From the NCBI RefSeq assembly GCF_030581075.1, contig NZ_JAUQSW010000008.1, positions 186,001-250,000 of the forward strand: a stretch of 64,000 nt of DNA. The letters run 5' to 3'. Positions 1-9,015 of the stretch are shown here, piece after piece. The translations under genes and the position numbers were made by a program. The DNA is from Hymenobacter cheonanensis. GTDB taxonomy: Bacteria > Bacteroidota > Bacteroidia > Cytophagales > Hymenobacteraceae. How positions within the stretch are numbered: position 1 is the first letter of the stretch; the number at the start of each line of letters is the position of its first letter. The notes below the pieces were generated by a model that worked only from the letters and a program-made list of their open reading frames with translations, was not told the origin of the DNA and searched no databases.

Positions 1-1638
1 GCGGCTCAAGCCCAAACTGCCCCCGCGCCCACGGTCATCACCGTAGACGTGGCAAAGCCGCTCGGCCCCATGCCGCCGGTGTGGGCCTACTTTGGCTACG
101 ACGAGCCCAACTATACCTATATGCCCGATGGCCAGAAGCTCCTCACCGAGCTGGCCGCCCTGAGCCCGGTGCCCGTGTACGTGCGCGCCCACAACCTGCT
201 GACCACCGGCGACGGCACGGCCGCCCTGAAATGGGGCTCCACCAACGTCTACACCGAGGATAAGAACGGCCGCGCGGTGTACGATTGGAAAATCGTGGAC
301 CAGATTTTCGACGCGTATATCAAGCGGGGCATGAAGCCCATTGCCCAGATTGGCTTCATGCCCGAGGCGATGTCCACGCACCCCGTGCCGTATCGCCACT
401 ACTGGAAGCCTGGCGATAATTACAACGACATCTACACCGGCTGGGCCTATCCGCCTAAGGATTATAAAAAGTGGGGCGAGCTGGTGTACCAGTGGGTGAA
501 GCACAACGTGGCCCGCTACGGCGCAGCCGAGGTTAAAACCTGGCGCTGGGAACTCTGGAACGAGCCTAACATCGGCTACTGGAAGGGCACGCCCGAGGAG
601 TACAACCAGCTCTACGACTACACCGAGGCGGCCGTGCACCGCGCCCTGCCCGCCGCTATTCTGGGTGGCCCCGAAACCACCGGCCCCGGCTGGGACAAGG
701 CCGCCGCCTACCTGCGCGGCTTTTTGCAGCACTGCGTAAGCGGTAAAAACTACGTGACGGGCCGCACCGGCACCCGCCTCGACTACATATCCTTCCACGC
801 CAAGGGCGCGCCCAAGCTCGTGGATGGCCACGTGCGCATGAACATGGGCACGCAGTTTGGCGACATCGAGGAGGGTTTTAAAATCGTGGCCTCATTTCCC
901 ACGCTGCGCCAGCTGCCTATTATTCTGGGTGAAAACGACCCCGAGGGCTGCGCGGCCTGCGGCGTGCAAACCAACCCCGAAAACGCCTACCGCAACGGCA
1001 CTATGTATTCGAGCTACACGGCCGCCGCCTACGCCCGCCTCTACGAGCTGGCTAGCCAGTATCAGGTGAACCTGGAAGGCGCCGTGAGCTGGTCGTTCGA
1101 GTTTGAGAACCAGCCGTGGTTTGCCGGCTTCCGCGACCTGGCCACCAACGGCGTCGATAAGCCGGTGCTCAACGTGTTTCGGATGCTAGGCATGATGCGC
1201 GGCCCGCGCGTGGCCGTGACTAGCCCCGGCGCGCTCACGGTAGCCGACATCCGGGCCCAGGCCCAAAGCCAGCGCGCCGACATTAGCGCCCTGGCCACGG
1301 CCGATGCCCACTCCGCCACCGTGCTGGTCTGGAATTATCACAACGACGCCTTGCCCGCCCCGCCTGCCGAGGTAGAGCTAACCCTGCAAGGGCTAGCCAC
1401 CGAGAAAGCCCAGCTGCAGCACTATCGCATTGACAATGAGCACAGCAACGCCTACACCGCCTGGCAGGCCCTGGGCTCGCCGCAGCAAGTAAGCGCCACC
1501 CAGCGCGCCAGCCTGGAGCAAGCCGGGCAGCTAGCCCAGCTAACGGCACCTGCCTCGGTCAGCCTGCAAAATGGCCGCACGGTACTGCATTTCACGCTGC
1601 CGCGCCACGGGGTTTCGCTGCTGCGCCTGGCGTGGTAG
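1..1638 (+). CDS. GH39-like glycoside hydrolase (5' partial)
   Basis: The reading frame is open from the first base, so the true start lies upstream; the first residues (AAQAQTA) look like the end of a signal peptide, so this is probably an exported enzyme. About 545 residues are visible. The segment WELWNEPNIGYW near residue 185 carries the Asn-Glu pair typical of the acid/base glutamate in clan GH-A enzymes, and IILGENDPEG near residue 308 is the likely nucleophile strand. The family, xylan/xyloside-cleaving GH39, is inferred from these motifs and from the TIM-barrel-then-beta-sandwich length. The C-terminal 150 residues look like an accessory beta domain. Neighbouring pentose-polymer hydrolases fit a role in hemicellulose breakdown. 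The family could also be a related GH-A member. Confidence 0.75.
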   Translation, partial: AAQAQTAPAPTVITVDVAKPLGPMPPVWAYFGYDEPNYTYMPDGQKLLTELAALSPVPVYVRAHNLLTTGDGTAALKWGSTNVYTEDKNGRAVYDWKIVDQIFDAYIKRGMKPIAQIGFMPEAMSTHPVPYRHYWKPGDNYNDIYTGWAYPPKDYKKWGELVYQWVKHNVARYGAAEVKTWRWELWNEPNIGYWKGTPEEYNQLYDYTEAAVHRALPAAILGGPETTGPGWDKAAAYLRGFLQHCVSGKNYVTGRTGTRLDYISFHAKGAPKLVDGHVRMNMGTQFGDIEEGFKIVASFPTLRQLPIILGENDPEGCAACGVQTNPENAYRNGTMYSSYTAAAYARLYELASQYQVNLEGAVSWSFEFENQPWFAGFRDLATNGVDKPVLNVFRMLGMMRGPRVAVTSPGALTVADIRAQAQSQRADISALATADAHSATVLVWNYHNDALPAPPAEVELTLQGLATEKAQLQHYRIDNEHSNAYTAWQALGSPQQVSATQRASLEQAGQLAQLTAPASVSLQNGRTVLHFTLPRHGVSLLRLAW

Positions 1639-1680
1639 AAAAGCAGTGGCGCGAGCTTTGTAGTTCGCAGCCCGGAATCG

Positions 1681-1808
1681 ATGGCGCGGGGCTCTGCCCC
1701 GTGTCGGCTGCTTCGCCGGCCTCCGGCCGGCACCCGTTGCACGGCCTGCCCTTCGGCCGCAGGCCAGAGGCCTGCCAATAGTCGGCACGGGGCAGAGCCC
1801 CGCGCCAT
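1681..1808. repeat. Long inverted repeat (23-bp perfect arms)
   Basis: Arms 1681-1703 and 1786-1808 are perfect reverse complements over 23 bases, starting ATGGCGCGGGGC on the left. They enclose about 80 bases that contain further GGCC-rich small palindromes. It lies between convergent genes, so it may end transcription from both sides, but the arm length and complexity suggest a REP-like mobile repeat. Confidence 0.8.
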
Positions 1809-1839
1809 CGGGGAGCATCTGGACTAGCTCAAACGGCTT

Positions 1840-3015
1840 CTAGGCTACCGGCTCGGCCTGCGGAGCGGTCACCGGCACCGGGTTGGGCAGCGAGGCTAGC
1901 ACGCCGATGCCAGTTGCCACAATGGCCACCAGGCCAAAAGCCGTGCGTAGGGAGAAAATCTGGGCCAGAAAGCCAATTAGCGGCGGCCCCAGCAGGAAGC
2001 CCAGAAAGCCGATGGTCGAAACCAGGGCCAGTGCCACGCCCGGCGACACCGACGTAGCCCGCCCCGCCGCGCTATAAGAAAGTGGCACCACCGAAGCAAT
2101 GCCGAAGCCAATCAGCAGAAAGCCCGCTACGGCCGGGATGAGATACGGGAAGCCCACGGCTAGCAGCAAGCCGCTCACAATGAGCCCGCTGCTGAGCTGT
2201 AGCATGCGGATGGTGCCGAAGCGGTGGGTAAAGTAGTCACTCAAAAACCGGCCGAGCGCCATGGTGCTCATGCAGGCCACGTAGCCGGCCGTGACCAGCG
2301 CCGCATCGGGCCGCACCACCTTCTGGAAGTACACCCCGGCCCAGTCGAACATAGCGCCCTCGCTCATCATGCCGCAGAAGGCGATGAACCCGATGCGCAG
2401 CAAGTACGGGTCGGGGTGGCGCAGGCTGAAGCCCGGGCCGCCCTCGTCGGCTTTGCTTACATCACGGCGCAGCGTGTAGCTGTGCGCCAGGGCCGCAATA
2501 CCCAGGCACACCACCAGCACCAGCAAAAAATGGTGCAGCGGCGGTTGGTGCCAGCCAATGAGCGCCGTGCCCAGCGCCCCGCCCAGAAACCCCGCCAGGC
2601 TCCAGAGCCCGTGAAAGGAACCCATGATGGGCTTGCCGTAAAACTCTTGTACGCCAATGGCTTGCGTGTTTACGGCAATGTTCAGCATGTTGCCTGCGAA
2701 GCCAAACAGCGCCAGCGCCGGGGCTAGGGTCCAGAAGCTGCCGGCCCAGCCCAGCAGCGGTAAAAAGCAGGCGTAGAGCACCGAGGCCAGCAGTACCGTG
2801 CGCCGGCTGCCCCAGGTCGAAACCAGCCAGCCGGCTAGCGGCAGCGAGGCCAGCGAGCCCACCGGAATAGCCAGCAGCAATTGCCCAAGCTGCCCCGCGT
2901 TCATGCCCAGCTTGGCGCTGATGTCCGGAATCCGCGAAGCCCAGCTCGCAAAGCACAAGCCGGGTAAGAAAAAGAAGGCGCTCACCGCCACCCGGCTCTT
3001 CGTAGTTGCATTCAT
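1840..3015 (-). CDS. MFS transporter
   Basis: 391 residues with about twelve hydrophobic segments spread over the whole length, the usual size for a major facilitator protein of the inner membrane. The loop GWLVSTWGSRRTV after the second helix matches the MFS loop 2-3 signature (GxxxDRxGRR-like). The general pattern resembles YbjJ/sugar-type MFS proteins. Placed between the GH39-like gene and a GH43 gene, it may import released sugars, but the substrate cannot be read from the sequence. The ATG at 3013-3015 starts a natural N-terminus (MNATTKSRVAVSAF). Confidence 0.8.
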   Translation of the reverse strand: MNATTKSRVAVSAFFFLPGLCFASWASRIPDISAKLGMNAGQLGQLLLAIPVGSLASLPLAGWLVSTWGSRRTVLLASVLYACFLPLLGWAGSFWTLAPALALFGFAGNMLNIAVNTQAIGVQEFYGKPIMGSFHGLWSLAGFLGGALGTALIGWHQPPLHHFLLVLVVCLGIAALAHSYTLRRDVSKADEGGPGFSLRHPDPYLLRIGFIAFCGMMSEGAMFDWAGVYFQKVVRPDAALVTAGYVACMSTMALGRFLSDYFTHRFGTIRMLQLSSGLIVSGLLLAVGFPYLIPAVAGFLLIGFGIASVVPLSYSAAGRATSVSPGVALALVSTIGFLGFLLGPPLIGFLAQIFSLRTAFGLVAIVATGIGVLASLPNPVPVTAPQAEPVA

Positions 3016-3161
3016 AAGCTATGTGCGTGTGGGCGTTTGCCCTTACAAAATTACCGTTTCCAGCCCCGCCGCGCACCAAAACGCCCACCCATTAGCCCCC
3101 GGCCAGGCGGCCAATGGCAGTACGGGTGGGCGAAAAGCAGCGCGAAAAAGCAGTGTACGGA

Positions 3162-4130
3162 TTACTTGGCCGGCTGTATGCCTTCCGTCGTCATTTGCAC
3201 GCGCTTGAGGGTGCCGTCCGGGTTATAATACAGGTAGTCAATGCATACCGAGCGGCGGAAGCTGCCGCCCGCCGTGTTGATGCCCCCGTTGTGGTAGATG
3301 AAGTACGACTTACCCTTGAAGTCGATGATAGCCTGATGGTTGGTATTTGAGTTGCCGGCTATTTCGTTTAGAATGCCCTTGTACTGCCACGGCCCCTCCA
3401 GGCTGCGGCTCATGGCGTAGGCAATTTTTTCCGGAAACTCGGTGGCGAAGCTCAGGTAGTACCAGCCGTTGTGCTCGTGCACCCAGGGCGCCTCCGTGAA
3501 GCGCGGCAGCCCGGTCACAGTCTGGATGGGGCCATCCAGCTCCGTCATGTTTGCCTTCAGCTTGGCGTAGTGGCAGTTCGTGTTGCCCCAGAACAGATAG
3601 GCCTGGCCTTTCTTGTCGATGATAACGGTCGGGTCAATGTCATCCCACGAGATTTTACTTTCCGTCATGTCATTGGTAATCAGAGCTGAACCCCGCGCAT
3701 CCTTAAAAGGGCCGGTCGGGTTATCGGCCACCGCCACCCCAATGGCTTTGCCTGGCACGGAGCCGTGCTCCACGGCCGCGTACCAGTAAAACTTGCCGTT
3801 GCGCGCAATTACCTGCGAGGCCCAGGCATCGTCCTTGGCCCAGGTGAAGTCACTGACTTTCAGCGGCGACGGGTGCTCGGTCCAGTTCACCAGGTCGGTC
3901 GAGGAAAAGCAGAGCCAGTCGTGCATCACGTAGCGCTCCTGCGGGGCGGGCGCCTCGTCGTGGCCGGTGTAGAGGTACACGGTATTGCCCTGCACCATCG
4001 CGGCCGGGTCGGCGGTGAACTTGTTCTTGATAATGGGGTTGCCGCCGGGCGCGGGGCTAGCGGTTTGGGCCAGTGCCGGGCCAGCGGCCAGCAGCAGGGC
4101 ACTGGCCAGGCAGGTAAAGAAAATTCTCAT
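3162..4130 (-). CDS. GH43 family glycoside hydrolase (arabinofuranosidase/xylosidase type)
   Basis: 322 residues beginning with a signal peptide (MRIFFTCLASALLLAAG...ALAQ), so exported. The five-bladed propeller motifs of GH43 are present: the base aspartate in KFTADPAAMV near residue 40, the pKa-modulating aspartate in DDIDPTVIID, and the acid glutamate in FTEAPWVHEHNGWYYLSF. The N-terminal NPIIKNKFTADP resembles GH43 enzymes acting on arabinoxylan or xylan side chains. It is one of two GH43 genes flanking a transaldolase gene on the same strand. Exact substrate is not decidable here. Confidence 0.88.
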   Translation of the reverse strand: MRIFFTCLASALLLAAGPALAQTASPAPGGNPIIKNKFTADPAAMVQGNTVYLYTGHDEAPAPQERYVMHDWLCFSSTDLVNWTEHPSPLKVSDFTWAKDDAWASQVIARNGKFYWYAAVEHGSVPGKAIGVAVADNPTGPFKDARGSALITNDMTESKISWDDIDPTVIIDKKGQAYLFWGNTNCHYAKLKANMTELDGPIQTVTGLPRFTEAPWVHEHNGWYYLSFATEFPEKIAYAMSRSLEGPWQYKGILNEIAGNSNTNHQAIIDFKGKSYFIYHNGGINTAGGSFRRSVCIDYLYYNPDGTLKRVQMTTEGIQPAK

Positions 4131-4183
4131 GTGGCTAGGGCAACTAGTTGCAGATTAGGTCACTATAGATTAAAAAAGAAAAT

Positions 4184-4283
4184 GACCGTCCTGCTGAGCC
4201 TGTCGAAGCATCTTGCTCGTACCGCTGGGGTTACTAATCCAACGTTGCGGTAGAGATGCTTCGGCAAGCGCAGCATGACGGTC
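4184..4283. repeat. Intergenic imperfect palindrome, GCTGAG/GTCGAAGCATC family
   Basis: An imperfect inverted repeat of about 40-base arms (GACCGTC...GACGGTC at the ends) with the core TGTCGAAGCATCTTG. A better conserved member of the same family lies at 28111-28189. It sits between the GH43 and transaldolase genes. The right end runs into a T6 tract, so it may double as a terminator. Confidence 0.75.
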
Positions 4284-4315
4284 GTTTTTTAGGCATTACG
4301 TCACGTTCGCTAGCC

Positions 4316-5458
4316 CTACGCCGGCTGCTTGGCGCCGCCTACAGCAGCGGCCCGCTTCTTCTCTACCGAGTCAATCAGCTTGCCGAAGGGCTCGATAAAT
4401 TTCTGCACGCCTTCTTTTTCGAGCTGCTCGGTTTGCGCATTCAGGTCGATGCCGACCTTGGGCAGGTCGCGCAGCACGGCCTGGGCCAGCTCTACGCCTT
4501 GTTCGAGGCGGTCGGCGGGCTTGCCGCGCTCCTTGAAAATATCCATCGTTTCGACCGGCACCGTGTCCACCGTTTTCGGGCCGATGAGGCCTTCCACGTA
4601 TTTCAGGTCGTCGTACTTCGGGTTTTTATTGCCGGTGCTGGCCCACAGCAGGCGCTGCGTGTTCGCGCCTTTGTCGGCCAGGGCCTGCCAGCGCGGGCCG
4701 GCGAAGATTTCTTTGTACATCTGATACGCCTGCTTGGCGCTGGCAATGGCTACTTCGCCCACCAGCGACTGGGCTAGCTGGCCTTTCTCGCCGCCCTCGG
4801 CCGCGATTTTTTCCAGCTGCGGGTCAATCAGCACGTCGATGCGGCTCAGGAAGAAGCTAGCCACCGAGTCGATGCCTTCCAGCGACTGGCCGGCTTTCAC
4901 TCGGTCTTCGAGGCCCGAAATAAAGGCTTCGGTCACGGCCTTATAGCGGTCCAGTCCGAAAATCAGGGTCACGTTCACGTTGATGCCTTCCGAGATGAGC
5001 GTGCGGATGGCGGGCAGGCATTCAAGCGTGGCCGGCACTTTTATCATCACGTTGGGGCGGTTCACGTCCTTCCACAGCTGGCGGCCTTCGGTAATGGTGC
5101 CGTCGGTATCGTGGGCCAGCTTGGGCGATACTTCGAGGCTCACGTAGCCATCGCTGGAGTTATCGTGGCTGTCGTACAGCCCTTTGAATAAGTCGCAGGC
5201 GGCCTGCACATCGGCCACGGCCAGGCCCACGTAGATTTCTTCGGCCGACTTGCCCTGCTGGGCCTGGGCCTTAATGGTATCGTCGTAGTCGGCCGAGCCG
5301 CCGATGGCTTTCTCAAAAATGGCGGGGTTCGAGGTCACGCCGCGCAGGGCGTCGTTGTCGATGCGGGCCTTCAACTCGCCGTTTTGCAGCACTTTGCGGC
5401 TGATAAAGTCAAGCCACAGGCTCTGGTCGAAGCGGCGAATGTCAACTAACGGATTCAT
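4316..5458 (-). CDS. tal: Transaldolase
   Basis: 380 residues from the ATG at 5456-5458 (MNPLVDIRRFDQSLW); the frame stays open upstream but that stretch is low-complexity and not transaldolase-like. Transaldolase moves a dihydroxyacetone unit between sugar phosphates in the non-oxidative pentose phosphate pathway. GVTSNPAIFEKAI near residue 38 is the family signature, and NVMIKVPAT holds the Schiff-base lysine. The length and the C-terminal extension match the longer type seen in actinobacteria and cyanobacteria. Its position between two arabinan/xylan hydrolase genes suggests that pentoses are fed into central metabolism. Confidence 0.93.
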   Translation of the reverse strand: MNPLVDIRRFDQSLWLDFISRKVLQNGELKARIDNDALRGVTSNPAIFEKAIGGSADYDDTIKAQAQQGKSAEEIYVGLAVADVQAACDLFKGLYDSHDNSSDGYVSLEVSPKLAHDTDGTITEGRQLWKDVNRPNVMIKVPATLECLPAIRTLISEGINVNVTLIFGLDRYKAVTEAFISGLEDRVKAGQSLEGIDSVASFFLSRIDVLIDPQLEKIAAEGGEKGQLAQSLVGEVAIASAKQAYQMYKEIFAGPRWQALADKGANTQRLLWASTGNKNPKYDDLKYVEGLIGPKTVDTVPVETMDIFKERGKPADRLEQGVELAQAVLRDLPKVGIDLNAQTEQLEKEGVQKFIEPFGKLIDSVEKKRAAAVGGAKQPA

Positions 5459-5580
5459 GGTAAAGAAACTAGGGTGAAAAGTAGGAGGGAGGCCTAGCCG
5501 GCAACGGCGCCGGCCGGGCCCCGGGTAGTACGTATAAACCAACCGCTTAGGCCGGGCTAGGGTTGCGGGGCCGGGCGCGG

Positions 5581-6567
5581 CTAGGGCTTGGCGGCCACGG
5601 TGGGCCAGCCGTCGGGGCTCCAGGCCAGCGGCTCAATGCGCAGCTTGGGGCGGCCCTTGTCGTGGGCGTCGTAGCCGTGAAATATCAGGTAATCAACCTT
5701 ATCGAAAGTGGCTACGGCGTTGTGGCCCACGCCGTACCAATTGGCATCGCCTTGCAGCACGAGCGTGCCGCCGCCCTGCTCCAGCGGGGTGCCGGCCTGG
5801 TCGAGATACGGCCCGGTAATGGCGCGCGAGCGGCCCACCATCATCTTATAGGTGCTCTGCGGCCCCCGGCAGCAGTAGTCAAACGAGGTAAACAAATAGT
5901 AATACTCGCCGTGCCGAAAAATAAACGGTCCCTCAATGGCGCCGTCGCCGGGCAGCGAGTCGGTGAGGGCGGCCGTGCGCGGGCGGCGGGCCAGCGTGCG
6001 CCACTGCGCAGGCTCGGCCGGGCCAGTGAGGTCGGGCCGCAGCTGCACCAGCTTAATACCGTTCCAGAACGAGCCGAAAGTGAGCCAGGGCGTGCCCTTT
6101 TCGTCGCGGATGAGGTTGGGGTCAATGGCGTTCCACATATCGCGCCCCGGCACCGACTCAATCACTGCGCCGTGGTCCACCCATTTAAAGTCTTTTGCCT
6201 TTGGGTCGAGCGTTTTGTTAGTAGCTAGCCCGATGGCCGAGCGGTTTTTGCCAAACGTTGAAATCGAGTAAAACAGGCTGTACTGCCCGTTGAAGTACGA
6301 GATATCCGGCGCCCAAATGTGCTCCTTAAACCCCGGCACGTCGTGCTGCGCCCAGGCCGGGGGGCTGGCAAACACCGGTTTCTCAGGCGTCCAGTTCTGC
6401 CGGTCTTGCGACGACCACACCGTGATGCCATTGCCCGTGCCAAAGAGGTAGTACGTCCCGTTCTGGCGCGTCAGCACCGGGTCGTGGATGGGAATGGGGG
6501 GGGAGAGCGTTTGGGCCGCGAGCTGCGAACTAGTAGCCAGCAGCGCCGCGAGCAGCAGGTTTTTCAT
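5581..6567 (-). CDS. GH43 arabinan endo-1,5-alpha-L-arabinosidase
   Basis: 328 residues with a clear signal peptide (MKNLLLAALLATSSQLAAQ). GH43 catalytic positions are visible: IPIHDPVLTRQNGTYYLF (base Asp), DMWNAIDPNLIRDE (Asp that tunes pKa) and GDGAIEGPFIFRHGEYYYLF (acid Glu). HIWAPDISYFNGQYSLFYS and FGSFWNGIKLVQL are typical of the endo-arabinanase branch, which cuts alpha-1,5-linked arabinan outside the cytoplasm. A palindromic operator-like site lies about 140 bases upstream (6707-6722). Confidence 0.9.
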   Translation of the reverse strand: MKNLLLAALLATSSQLAAQTLSPPIPIHDPVLTRQNGTYYLFGTGNGITVWSSQDRQNWTPEKPVFASPPAWAQHDVPGFKEHIWAPDISYFNGQYSLFYSISTFGKNRSAIGLATNKTLDPKAKDFKWVDHGAVIESVPGRDMWNAIDPNLIRDEKGTPWLTFGSFWNGIKLVQLRPDLTGPAEPAQWRTLARRPRTAALTDSLPGDGAIEGPFIFRHGEYYYLFTSFDYCCRGPQSTYKMMVGRSRAITGPYLDQAGTPLEQGGGTLVLQGDANWYGVGHNAVATFDKVDYLIFHGYDAHDKGRPKLRIEPLAWSPDGWPTVAAKP

Positions 6568-6706
6568 GCCAGTGGGCAGTTCACATTATCGATTGTGTAA
6601 ACCGGTGGCAAGTACGGAAACTTTTAGTAGACTTTCGCCAATCGATGGGAAGGATAATTTCAAATCGTTAGCCTTTTTTACCCTGGTAGGTTAGCGGCGC
6701 TGCTAC

Positions 6707-6722
6707 ACACAAACGTTTGTGT
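6707..6722. promoter_or_regulatory. 16-bp perfect palindrome, LacI-type operator candidate
   Basis: ACACAAACGTTTGTGT is a perfect palindrome with an AACGTT core, the usual form of LacI/GalR-family operators. It lies in the 417-base gap upstream of the arabinanase gene (minus strand, start 6567). Apart from this site and the terminator at 6927-6959, I see nothing gene-like in that gap. Confidence 0.5.
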
Positions 6723-6926
6723 ATAATGCTAGCTGAACGCATAGTGCGTGGTAGCCAGCCAGGGGTTTTTGCAGTGAATTAGCATTAGTGTAATAAGATG
6801 GCAAATAGTCTAACCCCTCCTGGCGCGAGCCAGAATGACGGCACGCTGGCTTAACGCCCCATAAAATGGGATGAGCAAACTCGCATTCGCGAAATAAAAG
6901 GCAAAGTCAAAAACCTTGAGCGCAAT

Positions 6927-6959
6927 AAAAGAGCCTCGGCAACCCGCCGAGGCTCTTTT
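6927..6959 (-). terminator. Terminator after GH2 gene
   Basis: A 14-bp perfect stem (AAAAGAGCCTCGGC / GCCGAGGCTCTTTT) with a 5-base loop and a T-rich flank on either side, 26 bases beyond the GH2 stop codon. Confidence 0.85.
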
Positions 6960-6984
6960 GCTTGAATGCTAGGCTTTCGGATGG

Positions 6985-8832
6985 CTAACCCAGCTGCCCC
7001 GGTTCCGAGTGCAGCAACCCGGCTGGCACCTCCAGCTCGCCCGAGTGGAAGCCGATGAGGCCGTTGCGCTCGTCCTCGATGTTGGTGGCCTGGGTGTACA
7101 CGTCGCCCGCAATGGGCCTGGCGCGCAGCTCGCGCTTGAAATCGCGGATGCTGTTGGTGCGGGCCTCGGCATCGGCGGGGCCGCCGTAGTCGGAGAAGCC
7201 GAAGCCGCCCCACTCGCTCACCAGCAGCGGGCGCTGGCCGCGGTAGAAGTACGGGTCGCCTACCACGAGCGGGAAGGCAGCCGTACCCTCCAGCTCGCCG
7301 TGGATGAGGCGGTCGAGCAGCTCGCGCCAGCGGCCCAGGTCGGGGGTATAGAGGTGGGCCGTGAGCAGGTCGCTCTTCAATTGGCCCTGGTAGCTGATGT
7401 GGTGCCAGCCATCGTTATCAATCACCAGAAACTGCGGGTGCGCCAGCTGCATGAAGTTGTACATCTGCACGATGTAGCGCTGGGTGGCTGGGTTGGTGGC
7501 AATGTCTTGGGCGCCCCAGTCCTCGTTGTAGAGGCTCCAGATGACAATGCTCGGGTGCGTTTCCATGAGGCTGAGCATGCGCAGCAGCTCGGCGCGGTGG
7601 TTTTCGCGGCTGCGGGGCGTGCTGCTGTGGGGGCTAGGCACCTCTACCCATAAAAGCAGCCCTAGCTCATCAGCCAGGTTGTAGATGCGGGGGTCGATGC
7701 CGGCGATGTGCACCCGCACGAGGTTGCAGCCCAGCGCCTTCATGGCGTGCATGTGGCGCTGCATCTCGGCGTAGGTGGCGGTGCCGGGCTGGTAAAGAAT
7801 CCCGTCGAGGTAAATGGGCTCGTTGTTGAGGTACACCTTGCGGCCGCGGGCCTCAATCTTGCGCAGGCCAAAGCGCGCCTCAATCTGGGCCGAGTAGCCG
7901 GTATTGTCGATGAGCTGGGCCACGAGACGGTAGCGGTGCGGGTTTTCGGGGCACCAGACTTCGGCGCCGGGTACTTCCAGCGAAAAGCGCTGCTCGTGCT
8001 GGCCGGCGGCCAGGCGCATCCCAAAATCGGAGGTGGCCAGGGGCGCGGCGCCCGGCGCGGCGTCGGGCTCAAACACTTGCAGGCGCACGGTGTAGTCGCC
8101 CGCGTCGTGAATGCGCAGCGTGAGGTTGAAGCGCACCAACTGGTCCTCAATGGTACTTACTACACCCACCCGCGAGCGCAGGCGGTTGCGCTCCACGGCC
8201 TCCAGCCACACCGAGCGCACGGCGCCCGAGTGGGTTTGGTACCAGATGCCGCCGCGCTTGTACACGTGCGATTCCTGCTTGCCGCGGGTGGTTTCGGCAT
8301 CCATCGTGTCGGCAATGCGCACGGTGAGGCGGTTCATGAGGTGCAGGTCGGCCTCGGGCAGCTCGTAGGTGAAGGAGGTGTACTCGCCGTAGTGCACGTC
8401 TTCGCCCTCAATGGTGCGCAGCAGCTTGCCGTTGAGCCACACCCGGGTTTCGTAGCCGCAGGCCCCGAAGGTGAGCTGAATAAGCGAGCGGCCATTGCCG
8501 CTGCCCGCCACCTCGGGCAAGGGAAACTCGCGCTCGTACCAGGCCACTACCTTATCCTGCCAGCCGGCCGAGGCCTCGGTGGCGTGGGCCTGCACAATGT
8601 GCTCTTCGATAGAGCCTGGCCACTGGGCCGTGAAGCGGTAGTCGTGGCCCTCAAACCACTCCTCGATGAGGCCCGCATCGTCGGGGTCGATGGCGAAGCG
8701 CCAGGTGCCATCGAGCAAAAAGTGCGTGCCCGAGCGTAGCACCGCGCGCGGCAGGGAGTTGTCGGCTTCTTCGGTAGCGTGCGTTTCGGGCGTAGCCGAA
8801 AGGCCATAATTGGCATGCGTGAGGTCGTCCAT
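6985..8832 (-). CDS. GH2 family beta-galactosidase/beta-glucuronidase-like enzyme
   Basis: 615 residues from the ATG at 8830-8832 (MDDLTHANYGL); an in-frame ATG 27 bases upstream is an alternative. Domain order is GH2 sugar-binding sandwich (about 40-200), immunoglobulin-like domain (about 215-320) and TIM barrel (about 325-600). The acid/base glutamate is in VIWSLYNEDWG and the nucleophile in LLVSEWGGFGFSDYGG. There is no signal peptide, so a cytoplasmic role on imported oligosaccharides is likely. It ends rather early after the barrel, at GLLHSEPGQLG. Specificity is not clear from the sequence. Confidence 0.87.
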   Translation of the reverse strand: MDDLTHANYGLSATPETHATEEADNSLPRAVLRSGTHFLLDGTWRFAIDPDDAGLIEEWFEGHDYRFTAQWPGSIEEHIVQAHATEASAGWQDKVVAWYEREFPLPEVAGSGNGRSLIQLTFGACGYETRVWLNGKLLRTIEGEDVHYGEYTSFTYELPEADLHLMNRLTVRIADTMDAETTRGKQESHVYKRGGIWYQTHSGAVRSVWLEAVERNRLRSRVGVVSTIEDQLVRFNLTLRIHDAGDYTVRLQVFEPDAAPGAAPLATSDFGMRLAAGQHEQRFSLEVPGAEVWCPENPHRYRLVAQLIDNTGYSAQIEARFGLRKIEARGRKVYLNNEPIYLDGILYQPGTATYAEMQRHMHAMKALGCNLVRVHIAGIDPRIYNLADELGLLLWVEVPSPHSSTPRSRENHRAELLRMLSLMETHPSIVIWSLYNEDWGAQDIATNPATQRYIVQMYNFMQLAHPQFLVIDNDGWHHISYQGQLKSDLLTAHLYTPDLGRWRELLDRLIHGELEGTAAFPLVVGDPYFYRGQRPLLVSEWGGFGFSDYGGPADAEARTNSIRDFKRELRARPIAGDVYTQATNIEDERNGLIGFHSGELEVPAGLLHSEPGQLG

Positions 8833-9015
8833 AGGAATTAAGCTAACGGCAGAATACAAGAAACAGATACGAGCCTAGGCAAGGTACTTGCCAAAAATTG
8901 GCGCTGGCTCCGGTGCCTATCAGCATCTGGCCTAGCCCGGCTGATTGGGGTAATCCTATTGGGGCCAGAAATGTGCCGGGCGGGCCAAAAGCCGACGGCC
9001 TTTTACCTTTACCAC

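Noticed and set aside
8959-9015. N-terminal extension of the FAD oxidoreductase
   Set aside because: The added residues precede the Rossmann motif without similarity and cover the promoter-like element.
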